Both the position numbers and the translations under genes were made by a program. The notes beneath the pieces are model-generated. The model did not search any database. It saw only the letters and a list, made by a program, of their open reading frames with translations, and had not been told where the DNA came from. From Mumia quercus (lineage in GTDB: Bacteria; Actinomycetota; Actinomycetes; Propionibacteriales; Nocardioidaceae), in assembly GCF_025506335.1 (NCBI RefSeq), contig NZ_JANZYO010000005.1, positions 248,001-312,000 of the forward strand: a DNA stretch of 64,000 bases, in the 5' to 3' direction. Positions 24,592 through 34,277 of the stretch are shown piece after piece; the first letter of the stretch is position 1, and each line of letters starts with the position of its first letter.

Positions 24592-26010
24592 TCAGATGTC
24601 GTAGTACAGCTCGAACTCGTGCGGGTGAGGACGCTGCTGGATCGGAGCGATCTCGTTCTCGCGCTTGTACTCGATCCACGTCTCGATCAGGTCCGGCGTG
24701 AAGACGTCACCCTGCGTGAGGAACTCGTGGTCGGCCTCGAGCGAGTCGAGCACGGCGCCGAGCGAGGTCGGGACCGAGTCGATCTGGTTGTACTCGTCCG
24801 GCGGGAGCTCGTAGATGTTCTTGTCGATCGGCTCCGGCGGCTCGATCTTGTTCTTGATGCCGTCGATGCCGGCGAGCAGCAGCGCGGAGAACGCGAGGTA
24901 CGGGTTCGCCGACGGGTCGGGGCAGCGGAACTCGATGCGCTTGGCCTTCGGGTTCGAGCCGGTGATCGGGATGCGGACGCACGCCGAGCGGTTGCGCGAG
25001 CTGTAGACGAGGGCGATCGGCGCCTCGAAGCCCGGCACCAGGCGGTGGTACGAGTTCACCGTGGGGTTGGTGAACGCGAGCAGCGACGGCGCGTGCTTCA
25101 GGATGCCGCCGATGTAGTGGCGTGCCGTCTCCGAGAGGCCGCCGTAGCCCGCCTCGTCGTAGAACAGCGGCTCGCCGTCCTTCCAGATCGACTGGTGGCA
25201 GTGCATGCCCGAGCCGTTGTCGCCGAAGATCGGCTTCGGCATGAAGGTCGCGGTCTTGCCCGCAGCCCACGCCGTGTTGCGGATGATGTACTTGAACTTC
25301 ATGACATCGTCGGCGGCCTTGAGCAGCGTGTCGAAGCGGTAGTTGATCTCCGCCTGACCGGCCGTACCGACCTCGTGGTGCGCCCGCTCGACCTGCAGAC
25401 CGGCATCTTCGAGGTGGAGGACCATGTCGTTGCGCAGGTCCGCGAAGTGGTCGGTGGGGGAGACGGGGAAGTAGCCGCCCTTGTAACGGACCTTGTAGCC
25501 GCGGGCCTCGTCCTCGGCGCCGGTGTTCCAGGCGCCGGCGATGGAGTCGATCTCGTAGAAGCCGCGGTTGGCCGTGGTCTCGAAGCGCGCGCGGTCGAAG
25601 ACGTAGAACTCGGCCTCGGGCGCGAAGAAGGCGGTGTCACCGATGCCGGTGCTCGCGAGGTAGGCCTCGGCCTTGCGCGCGATGTTGCGCGGGTCGCGCG
25701 AGTAGGCCTCACCCGTCAGCGGGTCGTGGATGAAGAACTCGAGCGCGAGGGTCTTCTCCGGACGGAACGGGTCGATGTAGGCGGTCCGCGGGTCCGGGAA
25801 CAGTGCCATGTCGGACTCGTGGATCGCCTGGAAGCCGCGCACCGAGGAGCCGTCGAACATCAGGCCGTCTTCGAACACCGACTCGTCGAACGACGACACC
25901 GGCACCGTGAAGTGCTGCTGGATGCCGGGCAAGTCGGTGAAGCGGACGTCGACGAACTTGACGCCCTCGTCCCTGATGTAGGCCAAGAGCTCGTCGCGGT
26001 TAGAGAACAT
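24592..26010 (-). CDS. glnA: glutamine synthetase type I-beta
   Basis: The 472-residue enzyme makes glutamine from glutamate, ammonia and ATP. The start [12 protein letters not shown] with [10 protein letters not shown] is canonical. Other signatures are [36 protein letters not shown] and the C-terminal NIYELPPDE loop, whose Tyr is the adenylylation site. A GlnE-type adenylyltransferase would therefore be expected elsewhere in the genome. GAGGAGGCTTC precedes the ATG at 26010, which rules out the longer frame to 26124. A GlnR box about 100 bp upstream points to nitrogen control. This is the GlnA1-like essential enzyme. Confidence 0.98.
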   Translation of the reverse strand: MFSNRDELLAYIRDEGVKFVDVRFTDLPGIQQHFTVPVSSFDESVFEDGLMFDGSSVRGFQAIHESDMALFPDPRTAYIDPFRPEKTLALEFFIHDPLTGEAYSRDPRNIARKAEAYLASTGIGDTAFFAPEAEFYVFDRARFETTANRGFYEIDSIAGAWNTGAEDEARGYKVRYKGGYFPVSPTDHFADLRNDMVLHLEDAGLQVERAHHEVGTAGQAEINYRFDTLLKAADDVMKFKYIIRNTAWAAGKTATFMPKPIFGDNGSGMHCHQSIWKDGEPLFYDEAGYGGLSETARHYIGGILKHAPSLLAFTNPTVNSYHRLVPGFEAPIALVYSSRNRSACVRIPITGSNPKAKRIEFRCPDPSANPYLAFSALLLAGIDGIKNKIEPPEPIDKNIYELPPDEYNQIDSVPTSLGAVLDSLEADHEFLTQGDVFTPDLIETWIEYKRENEIAPIQQRPHPHEFELYYDI

Positions 26011-26111
26011 GAAGCCTCCTCGGCCGAGCGCACTGGACGCAGACCGGCCGTCGTGTACGGGGGTCGAACTGGGGCACGTCGATGTGTCTCCCCGAAAGGT
26101 AGGCAGGGCCA

Positions 26112-26149
26112 GTTTCCCAGCCATGACCCGAATGTTTCTCCCATGTTAC
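26112..26149 (-). promoter_or_regulatory. GlnR box upstream of glnA
   Basis: On the minus strand, reading toward glnA, four pentamers GTAAC, GAAAC, GTCAT and GAAAC occur with exactly 6 nt between each. This matches the two-half-site consensus (gTnAc-n6-GaAAc, twice) of the actinobacterial nitrogen regulator GlnR, with one deviation (GTCAT for GTnAC). It lies 102 bp before the glnA ATG. Confidence 0.88.
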
Positions 26150-26203
26150 GAAGTTGTCGGGGTGCGAAGAAACCCGGGGCGCGCCCCCACGTACCCTGGT
26201 TCC

Positions 26204-26617
26204 GTGTCCCAGAACGCTCAGCAAGCCGCCACGTCGATGCCGGAGATCGCGGGTTTCGGGCGTCGGTTCGTCGCCCTTCTGATCGACTGGGTCGTGGCGA
26301 TGCTGTCGGTCTCGCTCCTGACCTCGACCCCGATCTACGGACCGGACGCGACCGCCTCGGCGTGGGTCCTGCTGGCGTTCTGGATCGAGGTCTCGGTGCT
26401 CGACGCGACGCTCGGCTTCTCGATCGGCAAGCGCGTCGTGGGCATCTGCGTGGTCGGCCCGAATGGGCGTCCGATCGGCCTGCGCGCCTTCGTCCGTACG
26501 GCGCTGGTGTGCCTCGTGCTCCCGCCGCTCCTCCAGAACAAGGAGGGACGCGGCCTCCACGACGTCGTCGCAGGCTCCGTCATCACCTACATCCACCCGC
26601 GTACCACCGCCGAGTAG
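26204..26617 (+). CDS. RDD-family membrane protein
   Basis: The 137-residue protein has an RDD domain with GRRFVALLIDW at residues about 18-28, two or three TM helices and GFSIGKRVVG. The usual last acidic residue lies in the GRGLHDVVAGS segment. RDD proteins are implicated in Na+/H+ exchange or membrane-stress functions, but most are uncharacterised. The GTG start follows TACCCT (26192-26197) by 6 nt, so it is probably leaderless. In mycobacteria a related gene also lies next to glnA1. Confidence 0.88.
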   Translation: MSQNAQQAATSMPEIAGFGRRFVALLIDWVVAMLSVSLLTSTPIYGPDATASAWVLLAFWIEVSVLDATLGFSIGKRVVGICVVGPNGRPIGLRAFVRTALVCLVLPPLLQNKEGRGLHDVVAGSVITYIHPRTTAE

Positions 26618-26618
26618 C

Positions 26619-26704
26619 CGAGTAGTCCGAGCCGCTGGGCGCGGGCGTATCGAGACCTGCTCGGTCTCGATACGGGCTCCGCTGGCGCTCCGCCCTACTC
26701 GACC
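26619..26704. repeat. 86-bp hairpin repeat, copy 1
   Basis: The first of two direct copies starts 2 bp after the stop codon of the RDD gene. It begins CGAGTAG and ends CTACTCGACC. Inside is a perfect 12-bp stem (26646-26657 / 26663-26674) with a 5-nt loop, built on TATCGAGACC and its complement. It looks like a REP-type dispersed repeat. Confidence 0.9.
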
Positions 26705-26721
26705 AGCCGTGTGTGGGTGGT

Positions 26722-26807
26722 CGAGTAGTCCGAGCCGCTGGGCGCGGGCGTATCGAGACCTGCTTGGTCTCGATACGGGCTCCGCTGGCGCTTCGCCCTA
26801 CTCGACC
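26722..26807. repeat. 86-bp hairpin repeat, copy 2
   Basis: A direct copy of 26619-26704 with two base differences (C to T in the loop, and C to T in the GCTCCGCC segment), offset by 103 bp. It lies between the RDD and DUF4191 genes, which are convergent here, so it may also act as a terminator. Confidence 0.9.
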
Positions 26808-26820
26808 GGCAAAAGAGGGC

Positions 26821-27537
26821 TCAGCGGCCTTGCATCATCCGGCGGGCGCCCTTGGCGCTGGTCGGCACCGGCCCGCGGGGGAGCGGCGCCTGCGGACGCA
26901 TCGCGTCGAGCGCCTTCAGCTTGTTGATGATCGGCGTGATCTGCGCCGGCTTGAGCGCACGCTTGGACTTGCGCAGCGTGTTGACGAGTTTGGGCAGCGG
27001 CACCTCGCCCTTGTCGGTGTCCTTGCCGACGACGATCACCGTGATCGGGACCTCCTCGCCGACGATGCGCGCGGTCTTCTTGCGCTCGGTGTTGAGGAGG
27101 TTGCGGACGCGACCGGGGTTGCCCTCGCCCACGAGCACGATCCCCGGCGGGCCGACGACGCGGTGGACGACGTCCTGGCTCTTGGTGAACGCGACCGCCT
27201 GGTCGACCTTCCACCCGCGCTTGAGCATGCCGAGGGCACCGGCAGCAGCGCCGACCTGCCCCTCCACCTGGGCGTACGCGGCCTTCTCGGCGCGGCGTCC
27301 GAAGACGATCAGCGCAGCGAGGACACCGGTGAGCACCGACAGGAGCGAGGTGAGGATGATGCCGAGCAGCCCGCCGCCGCCCCCGAGGAACCAGCCGAGC
27401 GCGAACACGGCGCCACCCACGACCAGGAACCACGCCAAGAGGCGGAGCCCGATCGTACGGTCGGAGCGCTTGGTGATCTTGTAGGCGGACCGGATCTGGG
27501 CGATGCGGCCCTGCGGCGGCACGTCGGGTGTGGACAT
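26821..27537 (-). CDS. DUF4191 membrane protein
   Basis: The 238-residue protein has two adjacent TM helices (residues about 32-75, with a GGGGG turn). A conserved soluble region (VVHRVVGPPGIVLVGEG and LLNTERKK) and a basic C-terminus follow. It matches the actinobacterial DUF4191 family, which is regularly found beside lipA. Function is unknown. The ATG at 27537 is supported by TACCCT (27545-27550) 7 nt upstream. The much longer frame above it is antisense or shadow to lipA. Confidence 0.88.
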   Translation of the reverse strand: MSTPDVPPQGRIAQIRSAYKITKRSDRTIGLRLLAWFLVVGGAVFALGWFLGGGGGLLGIILTSLLSVLTGVLAALIVFGRRAEKAAYAQVEGQVGAAAGALGMLKRGWKVDQAVAFTKSQDVVHRVVGPPGIVLVGEGNPGRVRNLLNTERKKTARIVGEEVPITVIVVGKDTDKGEVPLPKLVNTLRKSKRALKPAQITPIINKLKALDAMRPQAPLPRGPVPTSAKGARRMMQGR

Positions 27538-27562
27538 GACTACCAGGGTACGCGGTCCGGCG

Positions 27563-28498
27563 TCAGCGCGAGGCGGCGGAGCGGGCCTCGATCGCCTGCT
27601 TGTAGAGACGGCCCGCGCGGTACGAGGAGCGCACCAACGGCCCCGAGAGGACGCCGGCGAACCCCATCTCCTCTGCCTCCGCGCCCATCTCCACGAACTC
27701 CTCGGGCTTGACCCAGCGCTCGACCGGGTGGTGCAGCGGAGAAGGACGCAGGTACTGCGTGATCGTGAGCAGCTCGCATCCGGCGTCGTACAGGTCCTGC
27801 ATCGCCTGGGAGATCTCCTCGCGGGTCTCGCCCATGCCGAGGATGAGGTTCGACTTGGTGACGAGCCCGTACGCTCGGGCCTGGGTGAGCACGTCCAGCG
27901 AGCGCTCGTAGCGGAAGGCCGGACGGATCCGCTTGAAGATCCGCGGGACGGTCTCGACGTTGTGCGCGAGCACCTCGGGGCGCGAGGCGAAGACCTCTTC
28001 GAGCAGCTCCGGCTTGCCGTTGAAGTCGGGGATGAGGTTCTCGACGCCGGTGTCGGGGTTGAGCTCGTGGATCTTGCGCACCGTCTCCGCGTACAGCCAG
28101 GCGCCGCCGTCGGGGAGGTCGTCACGGGCGACGCCGGTGATCGTCGCGTAGCGCAGGCCCATCGTGCGGACGCTCTCGGCGACGCGGCGCGGCTCGTCGC
28201 GGTCGAGCGCGGCGGGCTTGCCCGTGGCGATCTGGCAGAAGTCGCACCGGCGGGTGCACTCCTCACCACCGATGAGGAACGTGGCCTCGCGGTCTTCCCA
28301 GCACTCGTAGATGTTGGGGCAGCCGGCCTCCTGGCAGACCGTGTGGAGGCCTTCGGACTTCACGAGCTGTTTGAGCTCGGTGTACTCCGGGCCCATCTTC
28401 GCCCGGGTCTTGATCCAGGCCGGCTTCTTCTCGATCGGGGTCTCGGCGTTGCGAGCCTCCAGCCGGAGCAACTTGCGTCCTTCGGGTGCGATCGTCAC
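27563..28498 (-). CDS. lipA: lipoyl synthase (radical SAM)
   Basis: The 311-residue enzyme inserts two sulfurs into protein-bound octanoate to make the lipoyl cofactor. The auxiliary-cluster cysteines are C55, C60 and C66 ([12 protein letters not shown]). The radical-SAM cysteines are C81, C85 and C88 (CTRRCDFC). The C-terminal RSSYRA supplies the conserved Ser. The GTG at 28498 gives the usual [12 protein letters not shown] start and sits 7 nt after TAGGGT (28506-28511), whereas the upstream GTG at 28507 would fall inside that promoter. It acts after LipB on SucB and other E2 or H proteins. Confidence 0.97.
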   Translation of the reverse strand: MTIAPEGRKLLRLEARNAETPIEKKPAWIKTRAKMGPEYTELKQLVKSEGLHTVCQEAGCPNIYECWEDREATFLIGGEECTRRCDFCQIATGKPAALDRDEPRRVAESVRTMGLRYATITGVARDDLPDGGAWLYAETVRKIHELNPDTGVENLIPDFNGKPELLEEVFASRPEVLAHNVETVPRIFKRIRPAFRYERSLDVLTQARAYGLVTKSNLILGMGETREEISQAMQDLYDAGCELLTITQYLRPSPLHHPVERWVKPEEFVEMGAEAEEMGFAGVLSGPLVRSSYRAGRLYKQAIEARSAASR

Positions 28499-28540
28499 GT
28501 GACTCACCCTACGCGCCCGCTGGTGATCGGTGCGGGGCGG

Positions 28541-29263
28541 TCAACCGAGGTGCGGCGCGAGTCCGTACGAGACGCCGCCCGCGGGGACGGCGTGGGCGAG
28601 GTCGGGGCTCGGTGCGTACGGCTGCCACGACAGCAGCTCGTGCAGGTGAGGCTCGAGGACGTCGGCCACCTCGGTCGTCGTGACCGTACGGTCGAGCTCG
28701 AGCGAGAGGGAGGTGACACCGGCGTCGGCGATGCCGCACGGGACGATCTTGTCGAACCAGCTCATGTCGACGCACGCATTGAGGGCGAGGCCGTGCATGG
28801 TCACCCCTCCAGCGACGCGGATGCCGATCTGGCCCAGCTTGCGCTCGGGTCCGCGCTCGTCGGCGGGCACCCACACGCCCGAGCGCCCCTCGACCCGCCC
28901 GCACGTGATCTCCAGGTCGGCGACGGTACGGATCATCGCCTCCTCGACGCGGCGTACGTAGTCGACGACGAGGACGTGGGGAGGGAGCTTCACGATCGGG
29001 TAGCCGACGAGCTGCCCCGGACCGTGGAACGTGATGTTGCCGCCGCGGTCGATGTCGACGACCTTGCTGCCGTCGCGTGGACGCTCCCAGTCCTCGGTGC
29101 GCTTGCCGGCGGTGAAGACGGGGGAGTGCTCCAGGAAGAGCACCACGTCGTCGGTGGCGTCGGCGACCCGGTCGGCGTGGAGGGCCCGCTGCAGCGCCCA
29201 CATCTCCTCGTAGTCGGTCTCCTCGGACCCGAGCCCGATCCTGCGGACCTCCAGCGTGCTCAC
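28541..29263 (-). CDS. lipB: octanoyl-[ACP]:protein transferase
   Basis: The 240-residue protein transfers octanoate from acyl carrier protein to lipoyl domains. It shows the family signature RGGNITFHGPGQLVGYP, the active-site Lys in RKLGQIGIRV and the acyl-accepting Cys in IVPCGI. The GTG at 29263 is 6 nt after TAGGGT (29270-29275), which favours it over the GTG one codon earlier (29266). The gene lies upstream of lipA on the same strand with 42 bp between, but each has its own leaderless promoter. Confidence 0.96.
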   Translation of the reverse strand: MSTLEVRRIGLGSEETDYEEMWALQRALHADRVADATDDVVLFLEHSPVFTAGKRTEDWERPRDGSKVVDIDRGGNITFHGPGQLVGYPIVKLPPHVLVVDYVRRVEEAMIRTVADLEITCGRVEGRSGVWVPADERGPERKLGQIGIRVAGGVTMHGLALNACVDMSWFDKIVPCGIADAGVTSLSLELDRTVTTTEVADVLEPHLHELLSWQPYAPSPDLAHAVPAGGVSYGLAPHLG

Positions 29264-29351
29264 CACCTCACCCTAACGCGGACTGCACCGGACCCGTCGC
29301 GCCTGTGGACGACGCGAGCGGGGAGCGGGTGGATCGCGCGATGCTGGCGCG

Positions 29352-29792
29352 ATGGATCCGGTGAGCCTGGTCTGCGCCGCGGTGGCGGCGGCCGGCGCGG
29401 TCGCGCAGCACGTCGAGTGGTCGGACCGCCTGGCGGTCCTCGACGACGGGCGCTCGTCCGCCTTCGTCCGCGCCGACCCGAGCCTGCTCGACGACGTCTA
29501 CGCGCCCGGCAGCCGGTTGCGTGCGCAGGACGCGTCACTGATCGAGAGGTACGCCGCGCGCGGGCTCGAGATCAGTGACGTGCGGTTCGAGGTGCTGAGG
29601 CTGGGGGTGGAGAGGGTGTCCCAGCGCCGTACGGTGCTCCGTGTGGTGGACCGGCTCGAGCCCGTACGGGTGCGGCACCCGGGCGGGGCCTGGCGGACGC
29701 TGCCTCGCGACGGTCCGACCGACCGGCGCGTCGTGCTCGTCCGTACGCCCGTCGGCTGGCGCATCCAGACCGTCCACCGGCTCGCGGGATGA
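29352..29792 (+). CDS. uncharacterised 146-residue protein
   Basis: The reading frame encodes an Ala-rich N-terminal segment that could be a short signal peptide or membrane anchor (residues 1-20). An alpha/beta region with many Arg and Val follows: DVYAPGSRLRAQDASLIERYAARG and RTPVGWRIQTV, mentioned only as landmarks. The last part is vaguely like the NTF2/SnoaL fold, but I cannot place it in a family. The codon pattern matches the neighbours, so it is probably real. It is divergent from lipB. Confidence 0.6.
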   Translation: MDPVSLVCAAVAAAGAVAQHVEWSDRLAVLDDGRSSAFVRADPSLLDDVYAPGSRLRAQDASLIERYAARGLEISDVRFEVLRLGVERVSQRRTVLRVVDRLEPVRVRHPGGAWRTLPRDGPTDRRVVLVRTPVGWRIQTVHRLAG

Positions 29793-29808
29793 CCAGCGGC
29801 TGGACGGC

Positions 29809-30714
29809 TCAGTCGGCCCCGCCGCGCGCGAGCGCTGCCGCGACGACCTCGCGGACGTCGCGGTCGGCGAACGAGAAGCCCTCCTCCTCGAGCTTGCGCG
29901 GCGCCGCCCGCAGCGAGCCGAGCGCGAGCGACGCCAACCCGCCCAGCAGCAGGCGCATCGCGGGCGAGGGCACGGTGACCAGCGCGGGTCGGTGGAGCGC
30001 GCCGGCCAGCGCACGCGTCAGGTCGGCGTTGGTCGCCGGCTCGGGCGTGACGAGGTTGTACGGGCCCGAGGCGTCCGCGTCCTCCGCGAGGAACACGACG
30101 GCCTCCAGCCAGTCGCGCAGGCTGATCAGCGGGAAGTACTGCTTGCCGGAGCCCAGCCGCCCACCCACGCCGAGCCTGAAGGGCAGCGCGATCACCCGCA
30201 GCAGCCCGCCCGAGCCGTCGAGGACGGGCGCCGTCCGCAGGAAGCACACGCGCGACCCCGCTGCGACCGCGGGAGCGGCGGCCGACTCCCACGCCTCGAC
30301 CACGTCGGCGAGGAATCCCGGCCCGCGGGGCGTCCCCTCGACGAGGAGCGTGTCGCCGCGGTCCTCTCCGTACGCGTTGATGCCGCTGCCGGCCAGCAGC
30401 ACCGGCGGCCGGGGCGCACGCGCGACCGCCTCGGCGATCGTCGAGGTGGTCGCCACCCGCGAGTCGACGAGCTCGCGACGGTACGACGACGTCCACGGCC
30501 AGTGCGCGATCGGTGCGCCGGCCAGGCACACGACGACGTCGGCGGCGTCGATCACCGCCTGGTCGAGCTCACCGGAGTCGGGGTCCCAGCGGGACTCGTC
30601 CGGGCCCCGCGGCTCACGGCGTACGAGGGTGACGGTCGTGTGGCCGTCAGCCTCCAGCCGGTCCTTGAGGGCCGTACCGAGGAACCCGGACGCGCCGGAC
30701 AGACAGAACCGCAT
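29809..30714 (-). CDS. TIGR01777-type NAD(P)-dependent epimerase/nucleotide-sugar-like SDR (DUF1731)
   Basis: The 301-residue protein has an N-terminal Rossmann motif (SGASGFLG), an INAYGE segment in place of the classical YxxxK pair and a C-terminal DUF1731 domain (LLLGGLASLALGSLRAAP). TIGR01777 proteins are extended SDRs of unknown substrate. The synteny with lipB/lipA on one side and the E2 gene on the other matches M. tuberculosis Rv2216. The start codon lies inside the 3' arm of a perfect 21-bp hairpin (30700-30749), an unusual arrangement likely to affect translation. Confidence 0.92.
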   Translation of the reverse strand: MRFCLSGASGFLGTALKDRLEADGHTTVTLVRREPRGPDESRWDPDSGELDQAVIDAADVVVCLAGAPIAHWPWTSSYRRELVDSRVATTSTIAEAVARAPRPPVLLAGSGINAYGEDRGDTLLVEGTPRGPGFLADVVEAWESAAAPAVAAGSRVCFLRTAPVLDGSGGLLRVIALPFRLGVGGRLGSGKQYFPLISLRDWLEAVVFLAEDADASGPYNLVTPEPATNADLTRALAGALHRPALVTVPSPAMRLLLGGLASLALGSLRAAPRKLEEEGFSFADRDVREVVAAALARGGAD

Positions 30715-30749
30715 GCCCCCATCCTGTCGGGGGCATGCGGTTCTGTCTG
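30700..30749. repeat. perfect 21-bp inverted repeat enclosing the epimerase start codon
   Basis: The arms 30700-30720 and 30729-30749 are exact reverse complements with an 8-nt loop. One arm contains the first codons of the epimerase gene. The other, near the end of sucB, is a reverse copy of them. In the minus-strand transcript the initiation region would be fully base-paired. Confidence 0.95.
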
Positions 30750-30758
30750 ATCAGGTCG

Positions 30759-32705
30759 TCAGCCCAGCTCGTCCTCGAAGGCGCCTGCCTCGAGACGACG
30801 CTTGACCGTGCTGAGGAAGCGGCCCGCGTCCGCACCGTCGACGAGACGGTGGTCGTAGGTGAGCGGCAGGTACGCCATGGAGCGGATCGCGATCGTGTCG
30901 TTGCCGTCGGCGTCGCTCAGGACGACAGGGCGCTTGACGACCGCGCCGGTCGCCAGCATCGCCGCCTGCGGCTGCACCAGGATCGGCGTGTCGAACAGCC
31001 CGCCGAACGACCCGATGTTGGTGATCGTGAACGTGCCGCCCGAGAGCTCGTTCGGCTTGATGTCACCGCTGCGGGCGCGGCTCGCGAGGTCGTTGATCCG
31101 CTGCGCCAGGCCCGCGAGGCTCAGGTCGCCGGCGTCGTGCACGACCACGGACAGCAGCCCGCGCTCGGTGTCGACGGCGATGCCGAGGTTGATCGCGGCG
31201 TGGTACGTGATCTCCTTCGAGTCCTCGTCGTACGACGCGTTGACGTTCGGGTGAGCCTTGAGCGCCTCGACCGTCGCCTTGGCGATGAACGGCAGGTACG
31301 TCAGCTTGACGCCCTCGCGCTCGGCGAACGACGCCTTGTGCTTCGCCCGCAACGCGGCGATGCGCGTGAGGTCGACCTCGTGGACCTGCGTGAGCTGTGC
31401 CGCGACCTGGAGGGACTCCTTGGTCTTGATCGCGGTGAGCTGACGGATGCGGTTCGCCTTCTTGACCGTCCCGGCGAGCCCGGACATGTCCGGCCCGCTC
31501 GACGCGGCGGCCGGTGCGGAGGCGGCAGCAGGTGCGGACTCCTTCGCCTTGGCGGCCGCGGCGGCCTCCTCCTTGGCCTTGGCTGCGGCGTCGAGGACGT
31601 CCTGCTTGCGGATGCGCCCGCCGACGCCGGTGCCCTCGACGTCGTCGAGCGAGACGCCCTCACGCTCGGCGAGCTTGCGGACGATCGGCGTCACGTACTG
31701 GCGGCCGTCCGGCTTGACGGCGCTGGGCGCGGTCGTCGCAGCACTGGCCTGCTCCGCCGGCGCCTGCTCGGGCTGGGCCTGCTCCTCGCGCGGCTCGGGC
31801 TGAGCCTCGGCCTGGGGTGCGGGCTGCGCCTCGCCCGCCGGCTCCTGCTGTGCCTCGGCCTCGGGCTGTGCCTCAGCCTGGGGCTGCGCCTCCTGCGCCG
31901 GCTGTGCCTCAGCCTGGGGCTCGGGCTGGGGCTCGGGCTGCGAGGGGGCGCTCGACTGCTGAGGCGCGGCACCGGCCGAGCCGATGAGCGCGAGCTGCGC
32001 TCCGACCTCGACGGTGTCGTCCTCGCCGACCGAGATCTCCAGCAGCGTGCCCGCGACGGGGGAGGGGATCTCGGTGTCGACCTTGTCGGTGGAGACCTCG
32101 AGCAGCGGCTCGTCGACAGCGACCTCGTCACCGACCTGCTTCAGCCAGCGCGTGACCGTGCCCTCGGTGACGCTCTCGCCGAGCTCGGGGAGGGTGACCG
32201 GGGTGGCGTCACCCGACGCCGCGGGGGCCGACTCGGCGGCCGGCTCCTCGGAGGCAGGCTCCTCGGCAGGCGCCTCCTCGGCCGGAGCGGCTTCCTGCTG
32301 CTGCTCCTGCTCGGCAGCGACAGCCGGGGTCGCCTCGGTCTCGGGCGGGGTGCTGGCCTCGCCTGCAGGCTCCTCGGGCGACGAACCACCGGTGGCGTCG
32401 GAAGGCGTCTCGGCGGGGGCCTCCGCGGGCTCCTCGGCCGGAGGCGCGTCGTCGCCCGCAGGCTCGCCCTCCTCACCGATCGTCGCGAGCACGGCGCCGA
32501 CCTCGACGGTCTCGTCCTCGGCCGCGGCGATCTCCAGCAGCGTTCCCGCGACCGGGGAGGGGATCTCGGTGTCGACCTTGTCGGTGGAGACCTCGAGCAG
32601 CGGCTCGTCGACAGCGACCGTGTCGCCGACCTGCTTCAGCCAGCGCGTGACGGTCCCTTCGGTGACGCTCTCTCCGAGCTCTGGAAGCGTGACGGGCGTT
32701 GCCAT
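30759..32705 (-). CDS. sucB: dihydrolipoamide acyltransferase E2 (2-oxoglutarate/pyruvate dehydrogenase), two lipoyl domains
   Basis: The 648-residue protein has two lipoyl domains (residues about 2-76 and about 168-242, each with the modified Lys in STDKVDTEI). Linkers rich in Pro, Ala, Glu and Gln follow. The E1/E3-binding domain is at about 345-380 ([14 protein letters not shown]), and the catalytic domain ends in [13 protein letters not shown], with the active His and Asp. It matches the actinobacterial SucB/DlaT type that serves pyruvate and oxoglutarate dehydrogenase. AGGGGTCACCC precedes the ATG. LipA, LipB and Lpd are encoded nearby. The two lipoyl repeats are almost identical in DNA. 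Confidence 0.96.
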   Translation of the reverse strand: MATPVTLPELGESVTEGTVTRWLKQVGDTVAVDEPLLEVSTDKVDTEIPSPVAGTLLEIAAAEDETVEVGAVLATIGEEGEPAGDDAPPAEEPAEAPAETPSDATGGSSPEEPAGEASTPPETEATPAVAAEQEQQQEAAPAEEAPAEEPASEEPAAESAPAASGDATPVTLPELGESVTEGTVTRWLKQVGDEVAVDEPLLEVSTDKVDTEIPSPVAGTLLEISVGEDDTVEVGAQLALIGSAGAAPQQSSAPSQPEPQPEPQAEAQPAQEAQPQAEAQPEAEAQQEPAGEAQPAPQAEAQPEPREEQAQPEQAPAEQASAATTAPSAVKPDGRQYVTPIVRKLAEREGVSLDDVEGTGVGGRIRKQDVLDAAAKAKEEAAAAAKAKESAPAAASAPAAASSGPDMSGLAGTVKKANRIRQLTAIKTKESLQVAAQLTQVHEVDLTRIAALRAKHKASFAEREGVKLTYLPFIAKATVEALKAHPNVNASYDEDSKEITYHAAINLGIAVDTERGLLSVVVHDAGDLSLAGLAQRINDLASRARSGDIKPNELSGGTFTITNIGSFGGLFDTPILVQPQAAMLATGAVVKRPVVLSDADGNDTIAIRSMAYLPLTYDHRLVDGADAGRFLSTVKRRLEAGAFEDELG

Positions 32706-32725
32706 GGGTGACCCCTGTCTTGATC

Positions 32726-34108
32726 TCAGGCGTGTGCGTGGAGTGGTGACCCGGCGAGCGCGAGTGCGGCCTCGCCGAGGGCTTCGTTCTGGGTGGGGTG
32801 GGCGTGGACGTAGGCGGCGACGTCCTCGGGGAACGCGTCCCAGTTGACCCACAGGGACGCTGCACCGACCTGCTCGCCCATCCGGGAGCCGATCATGTGG
32901 ACGCCGAGGACCGGACCCTCGGCCTCACGGACGACCTTGACGAGGCCCGCCGACCGGAGGATCTGCGTCTTGCCGTTGCCCGCGAGGTTGTACTCGTACG
33001 TCGTGATGCTGTCGCCGTACGCGGCGCGGGCCTGCTCCTCGGTCAGTCCGACGGAGGCGAGCTCGGGCTCGCAGTAGGTCACACGGGGGATACCGGTGTC
33101 GACGACGGGCCGCGGGTTGCGGCCCGCGATCTCCTCCGCGACGAACAGGCCGTGCGCGAACCCTCGGTGCGCGAGCTGGAGGCCCGGCACGACGTCGCCG
33201 ACGGCGTACACACCCTCGACGGACGTCCGCAGACGCTCGTCGGTGACGACGAACCCTCGCTCGAGGGCGATCCCGTGGTCGGCGAGGCCGAGCCCCTCGG
33301 TGCGCGGGCCGCGGCCGACGGCGACGAGGACGAGGTCGCTCTCGAGGACGTCGCCGCCCTCGAGGGTCACGAACGCCGACGACTCGTCCTGCTTGACGCC
33401 GGTGATGGCGGTGCCTGTCCGGAAGGCGATGCCGCGCTTGCGGAACGCCCGCTCGAGCTGCGCCGACAGCGTCGCGTCCTCCGCCGGAACGAGCCGGGGG
33501 AGCGCCTCCACGATCGTCACCTCCGCGCCGAACGAGCGCCAGACCGAGGCCAGCTCGACGCCGATGACGCTGCCTCCGACGACGACCACCCGCCGCGGGA
33601 CCTCCGTGAGCGTCAGCGCTCCGTCGGAGGTGACCACCCTGCCGCCGATCTCGACGTCGGGCAGCGTGCGGGCGTACGAGCCGGTGGCGATCACGAGGCT
33701 CTTGCCGGTGACCACGGTGTCGCCGACGGCGACCGACCGAGGTCCGACCAGGTGCCCGGTGCCCGCGACGACCTCGATCTCGGCACTGCGGATGAGGCCC
33801 TGCAGACCGCGGTAGAGGCGGTCGACGACGCCCTCGCGGTACGCGTGGACCGCGGGCATGTCGATGCCCTCGAACGTCGCCTGGACACCGAAGGCGTTCG
33901 CGTCGCGTGCCGCGTCGGCGACCTCCGCGGCGTGGAGCAGCGCCTTGGTCGGGATGCAGCCCTGGTGGAGGCACGTGCCGCCGAGCTTGTCCTGCTCGAC
34001 CAGCGCGACGCTCAACCCGAGCTGGCGGGCGCGCAGCGCCGTCGCGTAACCGCCGCTGCCGCCACCGAGCACGACGACGTCGAGCTCATGAGGGGCGGGC
34101 TGGGTCAC
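32726..34108 (-). CDS. lpdA: dihydrolipoyl dehydrogenase (E3)
   Basis: The 460-residue FAD enzyme has an N-terminal dinucleotide site ([10 protein letters not shown]), the redox disulfide GGTCLHQGC, an NAD site (VVVGGSVIG) and the C-terminal active-site His in HAHPTQNEA. It reoxidises dihydrolipoamide in the complexes served by the adjacent E2. The GTG start is preceded by GGAGG at 6 nt. The gene is 20 bases upstream of sucB and forms an operon with it. Confidence 0.96.
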   Translation of the reverse strand: MTQPAPHELDVVVLGGGSGGYATALRARQLGLSVALVEQDKLGGTCLHQGCIPTKALLHAAEVADAARDANAFGVQATFEGIDMPAVHAYREGVVDRLYRGLQGLIRSAEIEVVAGTGHLVGPRSVAVGDTVVTGKSLVIATGSYARTLPDVEIGGRVVTSDGALTLTEVPRRVVVVGGSVIGVELASVWRSFGAEVTIVEALPRLVPAEDATLSAQLERAFRKRGIAFRTGTAITGVKQDESSAFVTLEGGDVLESDLVLVAVGRGPRTEGLGLADHGIALERGFVVTDERLRTSVEGVYAVGDVVPGLQLAHRGFAHGLFVAEEIAGRNPRPVVDTGIPRVTYCEPELASVGLTEEQARAAYGDSITTYEYNLAGNGKTQILRSAGLVKVVREAEGPVLGVHMIGSRMGEQVGAASLWVNWDAFPEDVAAYVHAHPTQNEALGEAALALAGSPLHAHA

Positions 34109-34277
34109 GAAAGGCCTCCGATGGTGTCGACGACGAGGTCTTCGCCGCTTCTGACGCCCCTCATCTTGTCACTGCGCACAAGGGGGTGCACAGGTGGGGG
34201 CGCTACCCACCGGTACGGCAGACTGGGGGGACGAGCACGCCGCAGCAGCGCCGTCCCGACCCGCAGGAGCACACCCG

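Noticed and set aside
30735-32711. 658-residue open frame on the + strand starting MRFCL
   Set aside because: It is antisense to sucB. The start looks like the epimerase start only because of the 21-bp inverted repeat.
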